From the NCBI GenBank assembly GCA_027575805.1, contig JANBPU010000101.1, positions 1 to 58,338 of the forward strand: a DNA stretch of 58,338 nt, in the 5' to 3' direction. Numbering within the stretch: the stretch's first letter is position 1; each line of letters opens with the position of its first letter. Made by a program: the position numbers and the translations under genes. The stretch comes from Mycoemilia scoparia. Its lineage: Eukaryota > Kickxellomycota > Kickxellomycetes > Kickxellales > Kickxellaceae. This document shows positions 44,903 through 55,535 of this stretch, one piece after another. The notes under the pieces were generated by a model. The model worked only from the letters and a program-made list of their open reading frames with translations. It did no database searches and was not told where the DNA came from.

Positions 44903-45066
44903 GAATAAATGTGGATTTGTAAAGGTGTGATGGGGAAGTAAAAGTTCTTGGGATGCTACTTCTTCCCCGCCCTCCATCATACTGATGGTATGAGGAAAAG
45001 ATTAGAATGTTTTCATTTTTAATTTTCTTTCTTTACAACATCTAATAAACAAATTCCAAAGAAAAA

Positions 45067-45160
45067 TTTATATGCCATTTTTAAGGGCGGCCATTTGGTT
45101 GCTATCACTCTAATGATCAATAGCATGAAAAAGATGTCCTTCAAACATTTTGATCCAGGT
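45067..45160. repeat. Degenerate family A MITE
   Basis: Arms GCCATTTTTAAGGGCGG and GTCCTTCAAACATTTTGATC are recognisable, but the core is diverged. Confidence 0.45.
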
Positions 45161-45416
45161 GTTGTCTATGTTAGGATTAGGACCAAGTTATTTATATTAT
45201 ATCTTTTTTCCACTTGTTTATAGACGATAAAACAAAATAGATAGCTATTTATATTATTACTTGGCCCAAAAAACCTTATTCGGATCTAGTAGTGAGCAAA
45301 TATGATGGTCATTTGAGTTTACTCTTTATTGATAGTTTCTTTTTGTCCTAAAACAACATATGCTGCTGATGGTTGTGCTCGCCTCTATTGTTTTTATTAG
45401 ACGGTTGTGTGTATGT

Positions 45417-45534
45417 GAGTGATTATTTTTGAAGGGCCAAGTTTTACTAGTAGGTCAGCTACAATTTGAATACTGGCTAGCCTATATTTTCGTTAATAGT
45501 ATTAATTTAGCCCTTCAAAAATAACTACCCATTT
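45417..45534 (+). repeat. Family A MITE, third subtype
   Basis: Arms GATTATTTTTGAAGGGC and GCCCTTCAAAAATAACTACC are intact. The core (CTATATTTTCGTTAATAGTA) matches the half copy at 30881-30941 rather than the main subtypes. Confidence 0.75.
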
Positions 45535-45654
45535 GTGTATGCGTGTGCGTGATTGTGGCTTGTGGGTCTATAGAAAACAGTGGTTCACTATTCTAGATAG
45601 CAACAATAGTAAGCATGTTTGGCTTGGGGAGTTCTAAGGTTTTTGGCTGGCATT

Positions 45655-45802
45655 TGGTCAAAGTCCACAAGGCCATAGGCAAAATGGTTCCCAGGAGGTT
45701 GCGTATAAAAGATCTAAGGATTGAGCCAAAAACCTGATGGGAACCCATTTCTGCCTACCATAGACTCGATCTCTAGTGAAATCTTCCCATTTGGTAGTGA
45801 CG
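45655..45802 (+). repeat. Dispersed repeat family C, copy 4
   Basis: The longest copy. It has CATTTGGTCAAAGTCCACAA, AGGAGGTTGCGTATAAAAGA, CCCATTTCTGCCTACCATAG and TCTAGTGAAATCTTCCCAT. Confidence 0.65.
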
Positions 45803-46853
45803 GCTTTGAACACTGGTAAAAACGGGGAGGGGCCTTTTGGTTAAAGATGATGTACATTTATTAAACTGCTCTCTCTACAAGGAGCTGTTATTAACTCTAA
45901 CCCTTCATTCAGTGCCAAATAAGATAAAGCTATTATCCTGGAAATTATGGTCACAACTAAGGGGAACCCCATGTCAAAATAGAATGCGCTATAAGAACAT
46001 TATTGTGATAGTAAAGCTAAGTAAAAGAAAGAGATGTCAACCTGAGGGAGGCCACCAACTTATTATTATATAGACACACAGTAAAAAATCCTAATGCCGA
46101 GTATTTTGTATATATGCTATAAATATGGCCACTAATGACAGACACCCAAATACCTGCACTGTGCCATGTATCATGAAATATATTTAATTGGTTTTTGTCG
46201 TATTATAAGAAGCACTTTAATATAAGAGAAAATATACCTTCTAATCAACGGGGAGGTGTCATGCCAATAGCACTTTAAAGCACATCAGATTCTTTGAGCC
46301 AATACTCTAAACACTTGCCCAAATTGTCAAAGTCCTTTGTGGCAAGTATAATCCAATAATGGCTTTGAAAATGAGCACTCACATTTGAGCTTTTTTAACA
46401 AGTAAATGATCATGTCATCCAGACAAAAGAAAGGCTGCTAACAGCAAATTAGTATTTGAGTGTGATTTCCAAGGGTTGCCATTCAATCAACCATTATTGG
46501 ATCAGTCAATCAGTGAGGCTTTAGTGTTAAGAATCCTCCTACACATACATTAAAAACAAGCACAATCACTACCACCCCACAACCACCTGAGCTTTCAAAT
46601 ACTTTTGTTTTTTACTTATTCTAACAAAAAGGCTGTGATTTTACTTTGTATTCCTTATCTGCATATATCTTTTCTCTCTCTCTCTTTGGCTTTCTTATTT
46701 TTTACTTTGAATTAACTTTTTTGCTCCATTCACATTTACATTTATAGGTTTTCATTTGGTTTGAAATCACAATTCACCCTCACGCTTTATTTCATAATCT
46801 CCTGCGTTCATTTTTTGTAATTAAAAGATACATTCGCACAAATACACAAGACA

Positions 46854-49697
46854 ATGAGCTTTCATTTTGGCCATAACAATGAAAATTCCATGAATATCGA
46901 TGATGAAGATGGACTAGCATACATATACGACTCTGTCAAAAGCTATCGAGAAAATCTTTTGGACAATAATAGCAACAGGCCCATATCAACTTCGCCACAC
47001 CAACCCCAGCAACAAAAGTATGTGGCGCATGTACCCTTAGATGATAGAGACAAGCTAAACATTGCCAAAGCAGTCATAGTGGTCGACACGAACTACTGCA
47101 TGTCACAACTAGCCACTCTAAAAGAACTAGCAAAAATTGGTCTTGACTACAACGTCGTAATGATAGTACCATGGATGGTTATTGGCGAACTGGATGGCTT
47201 AAAGAAATCGAACAGAAAATCATCTCCTTCCAAACCCGGCGAACTATCACCTAAAGAATTAGCTCGGAACGCAATAGATTATTTCAACAGGTCCATAACT
47301 AATAGCCAACTAGCATGGCGTGGTCAAAACAAGATCGAGATTATAGAGAAGCAAACAGACAATGATAACCAAATATTGGACTGTTGCTTGTATTTTTCTT
47401 CATTTTTACAAAAACCTGTGTTGTTATTGACTATGGACAAAAATTTGTCTATAAAGGCACAGACTAATAATGTGTATACTTGTTCGACATGGATTGCTTC
47501 GGGTGGGCTTCCAAAATTGCTTGAGCTTTTGGTTGAGATCTCTAATGTTACGGAGATCGAGATTGATCGGATTATCAACAGACTGGTGGGAACTGATGCG
47601 TCAGATAATAATAATAATAGTAGTAGTAGCTCGATTTCTGTAAGAGAAGAATATGCTCATATTGTTCAGGAAGCGTTGAGTACTAAACGATTGGGTCCTT
47701 TAGGGTCGCTCTTTTCAAAAAAGCTGCAGCAGCAGCAATACCCTATAGCAAACCATGGTGCGCCATCACAATCTCCTACATCACAATCTTATAACACCAA
47801 AAACAACAGTCTCAAACCCAACAAGGGACCTCATTTTAATATTGGTGGGCCAAAAGCCTCGTTAAATGAATTCGTCAGCGATTGTTTAAAACCAATTGCA
47901 CTAAACAGGGCGGCATCAAATTCAATTGATAACAATATGAAAGCAATGTTCCATAATCAAGCTGCTAACAGTGGCAGAGGTAACAGTGCCAATCAAAATA
48001 GTCAAATTATGTCAATGTCGTCAAAGGAATTTAGCTTTCAACCTTCAATCAATTCTTACGCCACTACTGCCCATCATTCAACAGGATCATTTCCACCACC
48101 ATCATCATTATCTATGTCACCGCCACTGCCATCACCACCACCTGGATTGGGACTTGGGATGCCTCAACAGAGCCCTCCATCATATCAAGCACGCAAAATA
48201 GCCATGCCAAAGCGCTACAAAAATAGCCAACAGGCTCATGGTGCTAACCAAATCTCCCCCAGCAGTGTTAGTCGATATGTAGCAGCCCCACCATTTGGAT
48301 CCCAGAGTAGCTTTGTATTTAACTTCAGCAACCATAATGTTAATAGCCCCAAACGGTCTTTGGATGAAATGGACGTTGAAATGGATATAGAATACGAAGA
48401 TGAAAATGATAGCTTACCTTCAACTGCCCTGGCTGCAGTGCCATTATCATCGACAACAGCATCACAGCCACCGGTAACACCAAAAGAAAAAAAATCCAGC
48501 AAAATGAGGTCCCCGAATAAAAGACAAGCAATATTCCCCGAAATTTCTGCATCTAATGGAAATGGCAACACTAGTGCCATAACATCACCAGATCCAAATA
48601 ATGAAAATAGTAGTAATAGGTTGATTAAGACAGCAAGGTCTGTTTCTAGAAACAAAATATTACCACCACCACATTTAGCAGAGGGGTCATTAACAAATAC
48701 TGTTAGTATAGAAAAACCAATTGCTCGTCCAATATACAAGCCTATACCATCAGCAAATGCCAGCAAGAATGATTCAATGTGGATGTTTGGTTCTCTCATG
48801 ACCTCATCACAAACCCAAAATGTTGCTGGTAATAATACTACAGAAACACCACAGCCACAACAACAAGCTCAGCCAATATCCATATTCAGCCAAAAATTAG
48901 CTTTATCAGTCAAGCCCAAACTATCAGCCAGTACCAATCCGATAAAAATATTTGTTGAAGATTACTTTGGCCTGATATTCAACTACATCTTATGCCCAAC
49001 CACATGTCCACTACTCAAAACAATGTTCAAATCATGCAGCCAAGCAATGGGTCAAAAGCCCATGGAAACCAAACTAATCAGCCTTTATTGCGATGTAACC
49101 AAAACCAAAATAAACAAAAGAAAGCCATCAAGCATTGAAATATCGTGGTCGCCCAAACTGTTGTACGAATTTATTGATGCATTCTGGTATTTGGGTCTCA
49201 AACAGATATATTCGATTAGACTGCATACTTTGGTCAACCAGAATAAATCGGCGGTAAATAAATTTACGGACCGGGGGATATGGGAACACTATAATAAACG
49301 GGATTCTATGCTTTATAGTTTACGGAATGCTGATTCTGCTATCAATGGATATGGAGTTTTGACGATAAAGGATGCGGCTAATTTATATCAGATTGCCAAA
49401 TTGTTGTTGGATAATCCGTATATCGAACAAACCGAAGCCCAAAGTTTCCAGAGAGAGAAGTATATAAAGTCTTGGAAAGGATTTTATGATCGGTTGGAAC
49501 AGCAGTATCATCACCAACAACAAGGATTGCATTTTCATGTAATGACTAATATGAATAATAGAGGAAGAAGGATTAGTGCTGGTAACAACAACAACAATAA
49601 TAATAATAATAACAATAATTCTGGGGCTTCAATAGGTTCATCAATTAATTCTGCATCAAGAATCAATAGTAACAGTACTATATTCTCGCCATATTAG
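46854..49697 (+). CDS. SWT1: SWT1-like PIN-domain endoribonuclease
   Basis: An intronless ORF of 947 aa. The PIN domain occupies about residues 68-230, with IVVDTNYCMSQL (Asp78) and VVMIVPWMVIGELDGLKK. Further acidic positions are in NDNQILDCCLYF and LLTMDKNLSIKA, in the order typical of SWT1. A long Ser/Pro/Asn-rich linker follows (about 255-690). The C-terminal folded region (about 700-895; FVEDYFGLIFNYIL, FIDAFWYLGLKQIY) matches the helical domain after the PIN domain in SWT1. Yeast Swt1 is a nuclear endonuclease that destroys defective mRNPs at the nuclear pore. The protein is roughly twice the yeast length, mainly through the linker, and ends in an Asn tract. Confidence 0.88.
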   Translation: MSFHFGHNNENSMNIDDEDGLAYIYDSVKSYRENLLDNNSNRPISTSPHQPQQQKYVAHVPLDDRDKLNIAKAVIVVDTNYCMSQLATLKELAKIGLDYNVVMIVPWMVIGELDGLKKSNRKSSPSKPGELSPKELARNAIDYFNRSITNSQLAWRGQNKIEIIEKQTDNDNQILDCCLYFSSFLQKPVLLLTMDKNLSIKAQTNNVYTCSTWIASGGLPKLLELLVEISNVTEIEIDRIINRLVGTDASDNNNNSSSSSISVREEYAHIVQEALSTKRLGPLGSLFSKKLQQQQYPIANHGAPSQSPTSQSYNTKNNSLKPNKGPHFNIGGPKASLNEFVSDCLKPIALNRAASNSIDNNMKAMFHNQAANSGRGNSANQNSQIMSMSSKEFSFQPSINSYATTAHHSTGSFPPPSSLSMSPPLPSPPPGLGLGMPQQSPPSYQARKIAMPKRYKNSQQAHGANQISPSSVSRYVAAPPFGSQSSFVFNFSNHNVNSPKRSLDEMDVEMDIEYEDENDSLPSTALAAVPLSSTTASQPPVTPKEKKSSKMRSPNKRQAIFPEISASNGNGNTSAITSPDPNNENSSNRLIKTARSVSRNKILPPPHLAEGSLTNTVSIEKPIARPIYKPIPSANASKNDSMWMFGSLMTSSQTQNVAGNNTTETPQPQQQAQPISIFSQKLALSVKPKLSASTNPIKIFVEDYFGLIFNYILCPTTCPLLKTMFKSCSQAMGQKPMETKLISLYCDVTKTKINKRKPSSIEISWSPKLLYEFIDAFWYLGLKQIYSIRLHTLVNQNKSAVNKFTDRGIWEHYNKRDSMLYSLRNADSAINGYGVLTIKDAANLYQIAKLLLDNPYIEQTEAQSFQREKYIKSWKGFYDRLEQQYHHQQQGLHFHVMTNMNNRGRRISAGNNNNNNNNNNNNSGASIGSSINSASRINSNSTIFSPY

Positions 49698-49896
49698 AAC
49701 ATATAAGCATACAGGATTTTCAATCTATCATGTTTAATATTATATTTTCAGTAGTATCAATAAGTAAATTTATTATTATTACATCATTTTATTACTTATT
49801 TTTGATTTTTTGTTATTGAATGAAAGAGTGGATATTTGAATGTGAGATAAGATTAGAAAAATATGAAATGTAAAGAAATTTCGCTAGTAATCAGGT

Positions 49897-50017
49897 ATAT
49901 GGGTAATAATTTTTTAAGGGTAAATTTTGGTGGCTAATGATTATAGGGACAGTCACATCCAAATGGATGTCCAGTTTTACTAGTAAACTTTCACCCTTCA
50001 AAAACAATCGCCCATAT
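49897..50017 (-). repeat. Family A MITE
   Basis: A full copy with left end TATATGGGTAATAATTTTTT and right arm TTTCACCCTTCAAAAACAAT followed by CGCCCATAT. The core is GGATGTCCAGTTTTACTAGT. Confidence 0.85.
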
Positions 50018-50161
50018 ATACACTTTAACAGTTACAATTGTATCTACTAAATGAATAAGTAAGAACTAAAAATCCAAACACCCTTCTTATATGCAGTGTA
50101 GGATAATTGCGAAGTTGTTCCTCAACTGATATCATTCAATGCCATCAGTTGAAGAGATAAA

Positions 50162-50285
50162 TATGTACCATAATGTTTGAAAGGTGCCTTTTGGTTGTAA
50201 CCAACGATTATATGGACAATCGCAGCCGAATGTGCGATTACCATTTTTTAGCAATTTGTTACTCTTCAAGAATTATCACACATTT
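50162..50285 (-). repeat. Degenerate family A MITE
   Basis: AATGTTTGAAAGGTGCCTTTT, ACCAACGATTATATGGACAA and ACTCTTCAAGAATTATCACA align with the family, with many substitutions. Confidence 0.6.
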
Positions 50286-50763
50286 AATTATTTGTCATTT
50301 ACAAGAATGGTTAAATATCAACAACATGGTTCTAAAGATAATCTGGGCTTGCCTCTCACTGGGAAGACATTTGCTACTACCCATACTGATTTTAGCTTAT
50401 GATTTAGTAATTTTTGACCCTAGTTTGTACTGGCAACAAATTTATTTTCAGAGCAAACAGCACATGAAGCTTGAGTGCGATGATGAGTTTTGGTCAGTGG
50501 GATTGGCCAAATAGAATAGCAAATCTGTATTTTTACAAAATCCATAAATGAAAATTTGAAAAGTAGAATGTGCCTAAATCAAAAAAGAATATCGTAATAA
50601 TCATCGACATTGAATAGTACAGTTCATCACTTTCTAAACAATTTTTTGTTCAAGATTGTTTAGAAATTGACCAAATAAATAATTATACAGTCAATAAAAC
50701 ATTTATACCAATTTTCAAGCAGCCACACTACCAATCCACCAAAACTAAACACAAACTCCAAGG

Positions 50764-50771
50764 TATAAATA
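50764..50771 (+). promoter_or_regulatory. TATA box of the 193-aa membrane protein gene
   Basis: TATAAATA is placed 190 nt upstream of the first in-frame ATG (50954). It supports that ATG, rather than a non-ATG extension, as the start. Confidence 0.5.
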
Positions 50772-50953
50772 GGCTGCTGAATAGCCCCAAATTGGCTAAG
50801 AGCCATCTCCTCGACAACCTTTCCCTGCTCTTGGATATCCAACCAGACGTAACAACAACAACAACCCCGCAAGAGAATCTCTACCAACCCCTCACACACA
50901 CACACACAGACACCTCACATACGCCTTTTCCTCTCAACCCAGGAATCACCAGC

Positions 50954-51535
50954 ATGCGCGCGTCAGTGGCAGTCCTTTTGTGCAACCTGTTTGCTACATG
51001 TCTGTACAAAGTTTTTGCTGACACCAGCACCATTAACAAGTTCATCAGCCTATTTTTTCCTCATCCTGACGTTTACTTGACCTTTGACCGTGCCATTGAC
51101 AGCACCTTGGCAATTTGGTTTTTCTATGGGTTTTATAAGCTCGTTGATCACCATTTCCAATACCCTAATTGGGATGACGATTTGGATAGATTGCTCAAGC
51201 TTGCCAAAATATTGGCTGACCTTATGTTGAGTGTCTGGATCAGTGAAGGCAATCTTGCTGCTTCAGCTATTACATTTTTATTCATGCGTAGTGATTGGCC
51301 AGAAATCAGCAATAATGTGGAATTTCCACTTATTTCATTCCTGTTTGCAGTTTTTTGTGCATTTATATTGAGCATGTATACTCGTTCCTTTACTGGATTC
51401 CTTTATATCATCTTGCTCTATCTTCAAAATGCAACGGTGAATACTATCAACAATCATTCTCTTTATCCACCAGTGTTTACCACAGTGATTGTGTGTATGC
51501 CAACTTTGGCTGTCTTTATGTTAAAATTTGCTTGA
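50954..51535 (+). CDS. Unrecognised 193-aa multi-pass membrane protein
   Basis: The open frame extends upstream to about 50792, but the first ATG in frame is 50954, downstream of a TATA box, so I start there. The protein has about five hydrophobic segments (near residues 5-25, 55-66, 85-110, 122-145, 165-190). A conserved-looking acidic loop (YPNWDDDLDRLLKLAKILAD) lies between the second and third. No family is recognised. The layout recalls small ER or vacuolar membrane proteins, by inference. Confidence 0.68.
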   Translation: MRASVAVLLCNLFATCLYKVFADTSTINKFISLFFPHPDVYLTFDRAIDSTLAIWFFYGFYKLVDHHFQYPNWDDDLDRLLKLAKILADLMLSVWISEGNLAASAITFLFMRSDWPEISNNVEFPLISFLFAVFCAFILSMYTRSFTGFLYIILLYLQNATVNTINNHSLYPPVFTTVIVCMPTLAVFMLKFA

Positions 51536-52107
51536 GGACTGCACAATACTTTACTGGCAGCATTGGGGTTTAGAGTCAGTGATGTATGTTTATAGAGAGA
51601 GAGAGAATATAGGGCTTATGGATGAGACACAGGCTAAATGTGGTTTCTTTCTTTTCCTTTTTCTTTCTTGGTAGTTGTGTTTGTGAATTGATTTTATTGT
51701 TTCTTGTAGTTTGTTGAGTTGGTTGTAAAACAATAAATCTTTTTTTGGAAACAAATTTGAATTATTTATTTCTATAAATGTCCAATTTTATCCATAATCA
51801 AATGTAAATTGCATGTGTGTGCTCATGCGTCTACATTTGACCTGATCATATTCCATTTAGTTGACAATTCTCAAGCCCTGATGATTAATTTAGAATTATA
51901 TGCGATTCGGCTATATAGAATGTATATAAGGTTTATTCAAAAAGTTCATTTATACAGAAGTAAATATCCTGATGACTCAGCGTGCCTGTAAATAAACATA
52001 CAAAGTGGATTGGTATTGTGAAGACTATTCTAGGAATCAACCAGAGATTGATTGAGAAATAGTTGTGAGATAATAGATAAAATGCTTAAAATTCACAAAG
52101 CTTAAGG

Positions 52108-52212
52108 AAAATGGGTCCCTAGGAGTTGGATACAAATTGTCCTGTGATTGGGCCAAATTCCTAGGAGCCATTTCAATTTACTTCATACTTGATCAGTGGT
52201 AAAATCTCACTA
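52108..52212 (+). repeat. Dispersed repeat family C, copy 5
   Basis: GGGTCCCTAGGAGTTGGATA, GATTGGGCCAAATTC and CTTGATCAGTGGTAAAATCT match family C with divergence. A family A copy starts at its right end. Confidence 0.5.
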
Positions 52213-52333
52213 TATGGATCATAATTTTTGAAGGGTGACTTTTGGTGGCCAACGATTAAAGGGGAAATCCCAGTCAAATGAGTGATCACAGTCTATTAGC
52301 AAATGGTCACCCTTCAAAAATAGTCACCCATAT
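52213..52333 (-). repeat. Family A MITE, first of an abutting pair
   Basis: A full copy with TATATGGATCATAATTTTTG at the left and CACCCTTCAAAAATAGTCAC then CCATAT at the right. Core GGTGGCCAACGATTAAAGGG. Confidence 0.88.
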
Positions 52334-52450
52334 GGATCATAATTTTTGAAGGATGAAAGTTTACTAGCAAAACTAGACATCCACTTGGCTATGATTGCAC
52401 CTATAATCATTGGGCACCAAAATTCACCCTTCAAAAATTATTACCCATAT
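52330..52450 (+). repeat. Family A MITE, second of an abutting pair
   Basis: It begins in the same CATATGG that ends the previous copy. Core GTTTACTAGCAAAACTAGAC; right arm TTCACCCTTCAAAAATTATT then ACCCATAT. It is in opposite orientation to its neighbour. Confidence 0.88.
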
Positions 52451-52747
52451 GGTATTATTTACCCATAATTTATACAATTTATATCTTTAGTGATATATTT
52501 TGTAAAGTTTACATATCTTAAAGATCGTTATCTTTTACATATTCGATTTGTTATCGGGAAAATCTATTAAAGATTATATTATCAAGTACATTATTCTTTT
52601 TTTCTACACAACCAACGTTTTTTTCTTTTACCAATTTATTATTGTTATCATTTTTTTTGCCAATATTTACCCAGAGACACATATCAAAGAAATAGCTTGA
52701 CATTGCTCTCCCATATACTTACTTACTAAACCACTTTACTGCCCCCC

Positions 52748-52754
52748 TATAAAG
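52748..52754 (+). promoter_or_regulatory. TATA box of the acetyltransferase-like gene
   Basis: TATAAAG lies 76 nt upstream of the ATG at 52824. Confidence 0.45.
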
Positions 52755-52823
52755 AAGTGTCTTCGTGGCACACTAAAATTGACAAAGATAGATTACAAGC
52801 AAAAGGAAATAAGCACAACAATC

Positions 52824-55148
52824 ATGGGTGATGAACGAGAATTGAGTGGTGTCGAAAAGTATCAGCTAGTTAAAAGACTATGTAACACCTATGGAAACTT
52901 GATTGTTGGTGCTCGCGTAGTATTCACCAAACCGCCACGATTGCCAGCCCTGAAGGCCAGATTTGTCAAGATAGTCCAGCAGGCCTGCCATAGATATCCA
53001 CTGCTATTTTCGGTCATAATCGATGAGTTGACCAAGACACCCAAATGGCAAAGACTCCAGGAATCCAAAGTCAGTGAGATCAATCCCAAAATTTACTCCA
53101 AGTTGATTAGCGTCAAGGAATTGCATAGTGATAATTTCCATGATATAAATTTTTCGAGAGAAGGACAAAACTCAGAGATGCTTTCAAAAATGTTAGGCGA
53201 TACTTTTGACATAACTGATAAGACCAAGCCATTATGGAAGTTGTGTGTGCTTATTAAAGAAAAGAAGCATCAAACTGATGGCAATAGCCGTGATGAAGAA
53301 GGAGATGGTAATGATGCAGTAGAAGGACTTGTTGTGATTGTGGCGGATCATCTGATAACAGATGCTACAGGTGCAATGACTATACTAAAATATATACTCA
53401 AATCATTTAACCATCAAGATGCAGATATTGTTCTCGACCAGCACCAACTCGTGACTGGTGCAGATGCAGTCCAAAAGGATGGCAGCTCTGGGAACCGATT
53501 ACCGAAAAATGCACCATCAACCTCAGCAGCAACCAGCAATGTCAATCCAGATGCTACACATACCAAGAAAGTTGCTTTGAATCCAGGCCTTGACACAGTA
53601 GTTATCAAAAAACCAAACTTCCTCCAGATCTTGCGTATCCTGCCACTCAGACAGCTTGTACTCCCCAGCTTCCTCCAAAACCTTGTCACACCAAAATACT
53701 GGGCAGCCAAGGACGTAGATAAGCTTGAAGAACCCAACACCCAATGCTTTATATTCACAGTCTCTGCCAGTCGACTATCCAAGCTACGCAAACGAGCCAT
53801 GCTCAACAACAGCACTAGTGTCCATGCAGCCCTGTGGAGGATAGTTGCCGAGTCAATGGCACTAACCCTTACCAAGCAAGACCCAGTTTACAAACACCCT
53901 GTGGTTATCAGATCAGACACGCCGTTCAATGCCCGCTCATTCTGTAATTTTGATAACTATGACATTGCATCTTACCATTCAACTGGTAGCAGCAGTGGCG
54001 GTCATAGCGAGCCACCAGTAGGCAACTTTACTTGCGTATATACTCGAGACGATGCCATTATTCGCGAAAAATCAGCTCTAGTTGATGCGCCAAGGTTTTG
54101 GAAATACGCAAAGGCTTATAGACATGAACTCATCGGCACTCGACCCAGAAATGTGCACAAATTGGCACTCATGGGTATGATTGGAAAGTTCCCTGGAGAT
54201 TGGATAAAGTTCTTTACTAGGGATTTGATGACTGAGCCCAGAATAAGTCTGCAACCTCCGCCAACAGGGCTCGATGAAAGTGATAAGGGACATAACAGTG
54301 ACCCAGATGCTGTCCACAAGAGAAGCAATAATAATGATTCTAGCAGTAGTGTTGGTGGTGGTGGTGGCGGCTTTTTCAACCCAGTCAGAAGAGGAGCAAC
54401 TTTTGAGATCAGCAATCTTGGTCGATATCCACCAGAATGTGGAATCTACGATGAGCAAAAGAAGGAGCAAGCCATGAGCATTAAAAGTAACTGTTCTGCC
54501 AGTAATAACAGCCATAGGAGTCTTGGCAACCACAAGAAACGCGACCACAGCCACCAGGAACACTCCAGTAGCTCTGGATCTATTATATTGCCTAAGGTCA
54601 ATGTCATAAACTATGTGTTTGCTCAAAGTGCCAATATAGTTGGTCCAGTGTTGACCTGGAATTTTGTGACAACCACCACGGCTCCAACAATCCAGAGGCC
54701 TGGGACTGCAACACCTGCCAATGATCCAGCCAACCCTCGCGCACCAGGAGACTCGTTAACAGCTAATGATGTCCTGACTGGATCGATTACTTGGCAAGAC
54801 GGGGTGTTGACTGACTATCAGGTCCGAAAGTGCTATTCACTGTTTTGTGAGATCCTTGACCATGTGATAAAGTTTGGTGGAAGCAAGCAAAGAAGAAAAA
54901 GATTCAAGAGGGGTACACTCCCTGGTATCAATGTTCTGGGCAGAGCAAGCCCTAGGCGATGTGATAAATTGGAGCAGGTGTATCAAGCGCAGCAAACAAT
55001 ACCAGTCCCTGAAGATGCCCATGATAGTGACAGCAATAGCGAAAGTAGTGATAATGAGAGCATTTACTCAAGAGAAAGAGGTCGTGTAAGCCAAGGTGGA
55101 AATAACAAGGATGAAAGCGATGATGGAAGTATCAAAGGTGGTGGTTAG
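52824..55148 (+). CDS. Alcohol O-acetyltransferase-like protein (Atf/condensation-domain superfamily)
   Basis: An intronless ORF of 774 aa. The frame is open upstream of 52824 but has no ATG, so I start at MGDERELSGVEKYQL. The N-terminal block (residues 3-70) matches Atf-type enzymes. The acyltransferase motif HLITD (His176, Asp180) has the HxxxD pair, but the usual following Gly is Ala. A second typical block, NAGFMFS-like, appears as VINYVFAQSANIVGPVLTWN before a strand ending SITWQDGVLTDYQV. Family members transfer acetyl or acyl groups from CoA to alcohols or sterols. Long polar inserts (about 152-168, 470-530, 560-600) and an acidic Ser tail make it longer than yeast Atf1 (525 aa). The exact substrate cannot be inferred. 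Confidence 0.7.
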   Translation: MGDERELSGVEKYQLVKRLCNTYGNLIVGARVVFTKPPRLPALKARFVKIVQQACHRYPLLFSVIIDELTKTPKWQRLQESKVSEINPKIYSKLISVKELHSDNFHDINFSREGQNSEMLSKMLGDTFDITDKTKPLWKLCVLIKEKKHQTDGNSRDEEGDGNDAVEGLVVIVADHLITDATGAMTILKYILKSFNHQDADIVLDQHQLVTGADAVQKDGSSGNRLPKNAPSTSAATSNVNPDATHTKKVALNPGLDTVVIKKPNFLQILRILPLRQLVLPSFLQNLVTPKYWAAKDVDKLEEPNTQCFIFTVSASRLSKLRKRAMLNNSTSVHAALWRIVAESMALTLTKQDPVYKHPVVIRSDTPFNARSFCNFDNYDIASYHSTGSSSGGHSEPPVGNFTCVYTRDDAIIREKSALVDAPRFWKYAKAYRHELIGTRPRNVHKLALMGMIGKFPGDWIKFFTRDLMTEPRISLQPPPTGLDESDKGHNSDPDAVHKRSNNNDSSSSVGGGGGGFFNPVRRGATFEISNLGRYPPECGIYDEQKKEQAMSIKSNCSASNNSHRSLGNHKKRDHSHQEHSSSSGSIILPKVNVINYVFAQSANIVGPVLTWNFVTTTTAPTIQRPGTATPANDPANPRAPGDSLTANDVLTGSITWQDGVLTDYQVRKCYSLFCEILDHVIKFGGSKQRRKRFKRGTLPGINVLGRASPRRCDKLEQVYQAQQTIPVPEDAHDSDSNSESSDNESIYSRERGRVSQGGNNKDESDDGSIKGGG

Positions 55149-55435
55149 GGCAACTCTTTTAATTGGGTTTTAGGTATCGTTCTTTTGTTTACAGATAACT
55201 ACTTACTATTAATTCAAAAAATGCATTATCTGGTAAAACATGCTAATATAAACTACGCTCTGAAAGATAAAACACACAACAGGATCCATGGAAATTATTG
55301 CACTTTGTGTTTGATATGAAATAAATAGTAGAGTATATCCTTATGATATATTTTTTTGGCTTAAATTAGTGGTGGCATTTGCCAGAGATGCTTATAACAT
55401 GTTTTTATAGCTTTGATAACCCACTTTAATCAGTA

Positions 55436-55535
55436 GTAGTTATTTTTGAAGGGCTACAGAGTCACTCATTTGGCTGTGATTGTCCCTATAATCGTTGGCC
55501 ACCAAAAGTCACCCTTCAAAAATTATGACCCAAAT
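55436..55535 (+). repeat. Family A MITE
   Basis: A copy of about 100 bp with GTTATTTTTGAAGGGCTACA at the left and GGCCACCAAAAGTCACCCTT followed by ATGACCCAAAT at the right. The core lacks the GTTTACTAG segment. Confidence 0.8.

Larger units (their letters stand above)
44903..46853. other. Intergenic region with repeats, no supported gene
   Basis: It contains a degenerate family A copy (about 45067-45160), a full family A copy (45417-45534) and a family C copy (45655-45802). A weak 78-codon ORF at 45837-46073 (HSVPNKIKLLSWKLWSQL) faintly recalls the end region of LINE reverse transcriptases, but I could not support it. The last 300 bp are CT-rich and probably form the SWT1 promoter and leader. 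Confidence 0.45.
49698..50763. other. Intergenic region with family A copies, no supported gene
   Basis: The SWT1 3' flank, one intact and one degenerate family A MITE, and AT-rich DNA up to the TATA box at 50764. An open frame at 50173-50514 runs through the degenerate MITE and was not accepted as a gene. Confidence 0.45.
51536..52747. other. Intergenic region with C and tandem A repeats, no gene seen
   Basis: The first part is the 3' flank of the 193-aa protein gene. A family C copy (52108-52212) then runs directly into two abutting family A copies (52213-52450). The remainder is AT-rich promoter DNA. Confidence 0.5.

Noticed and set aside
45837..46073. 78-codon ORF faintly like the end of a LINE reverse transcriptase
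   Set aside because: The likeness rests on a few residues (KIKLLSWKLWSQL), and no catalytic motif or flanking element structure was found.
50173..50514. 113-codon ORF with a hydrophobic C-terminal part
   Set aside because: Its first third is the degenerate family A MITE (50162-50285), there is no TATA box or recognisable motif, and the remaining 62 codons are too short to support.
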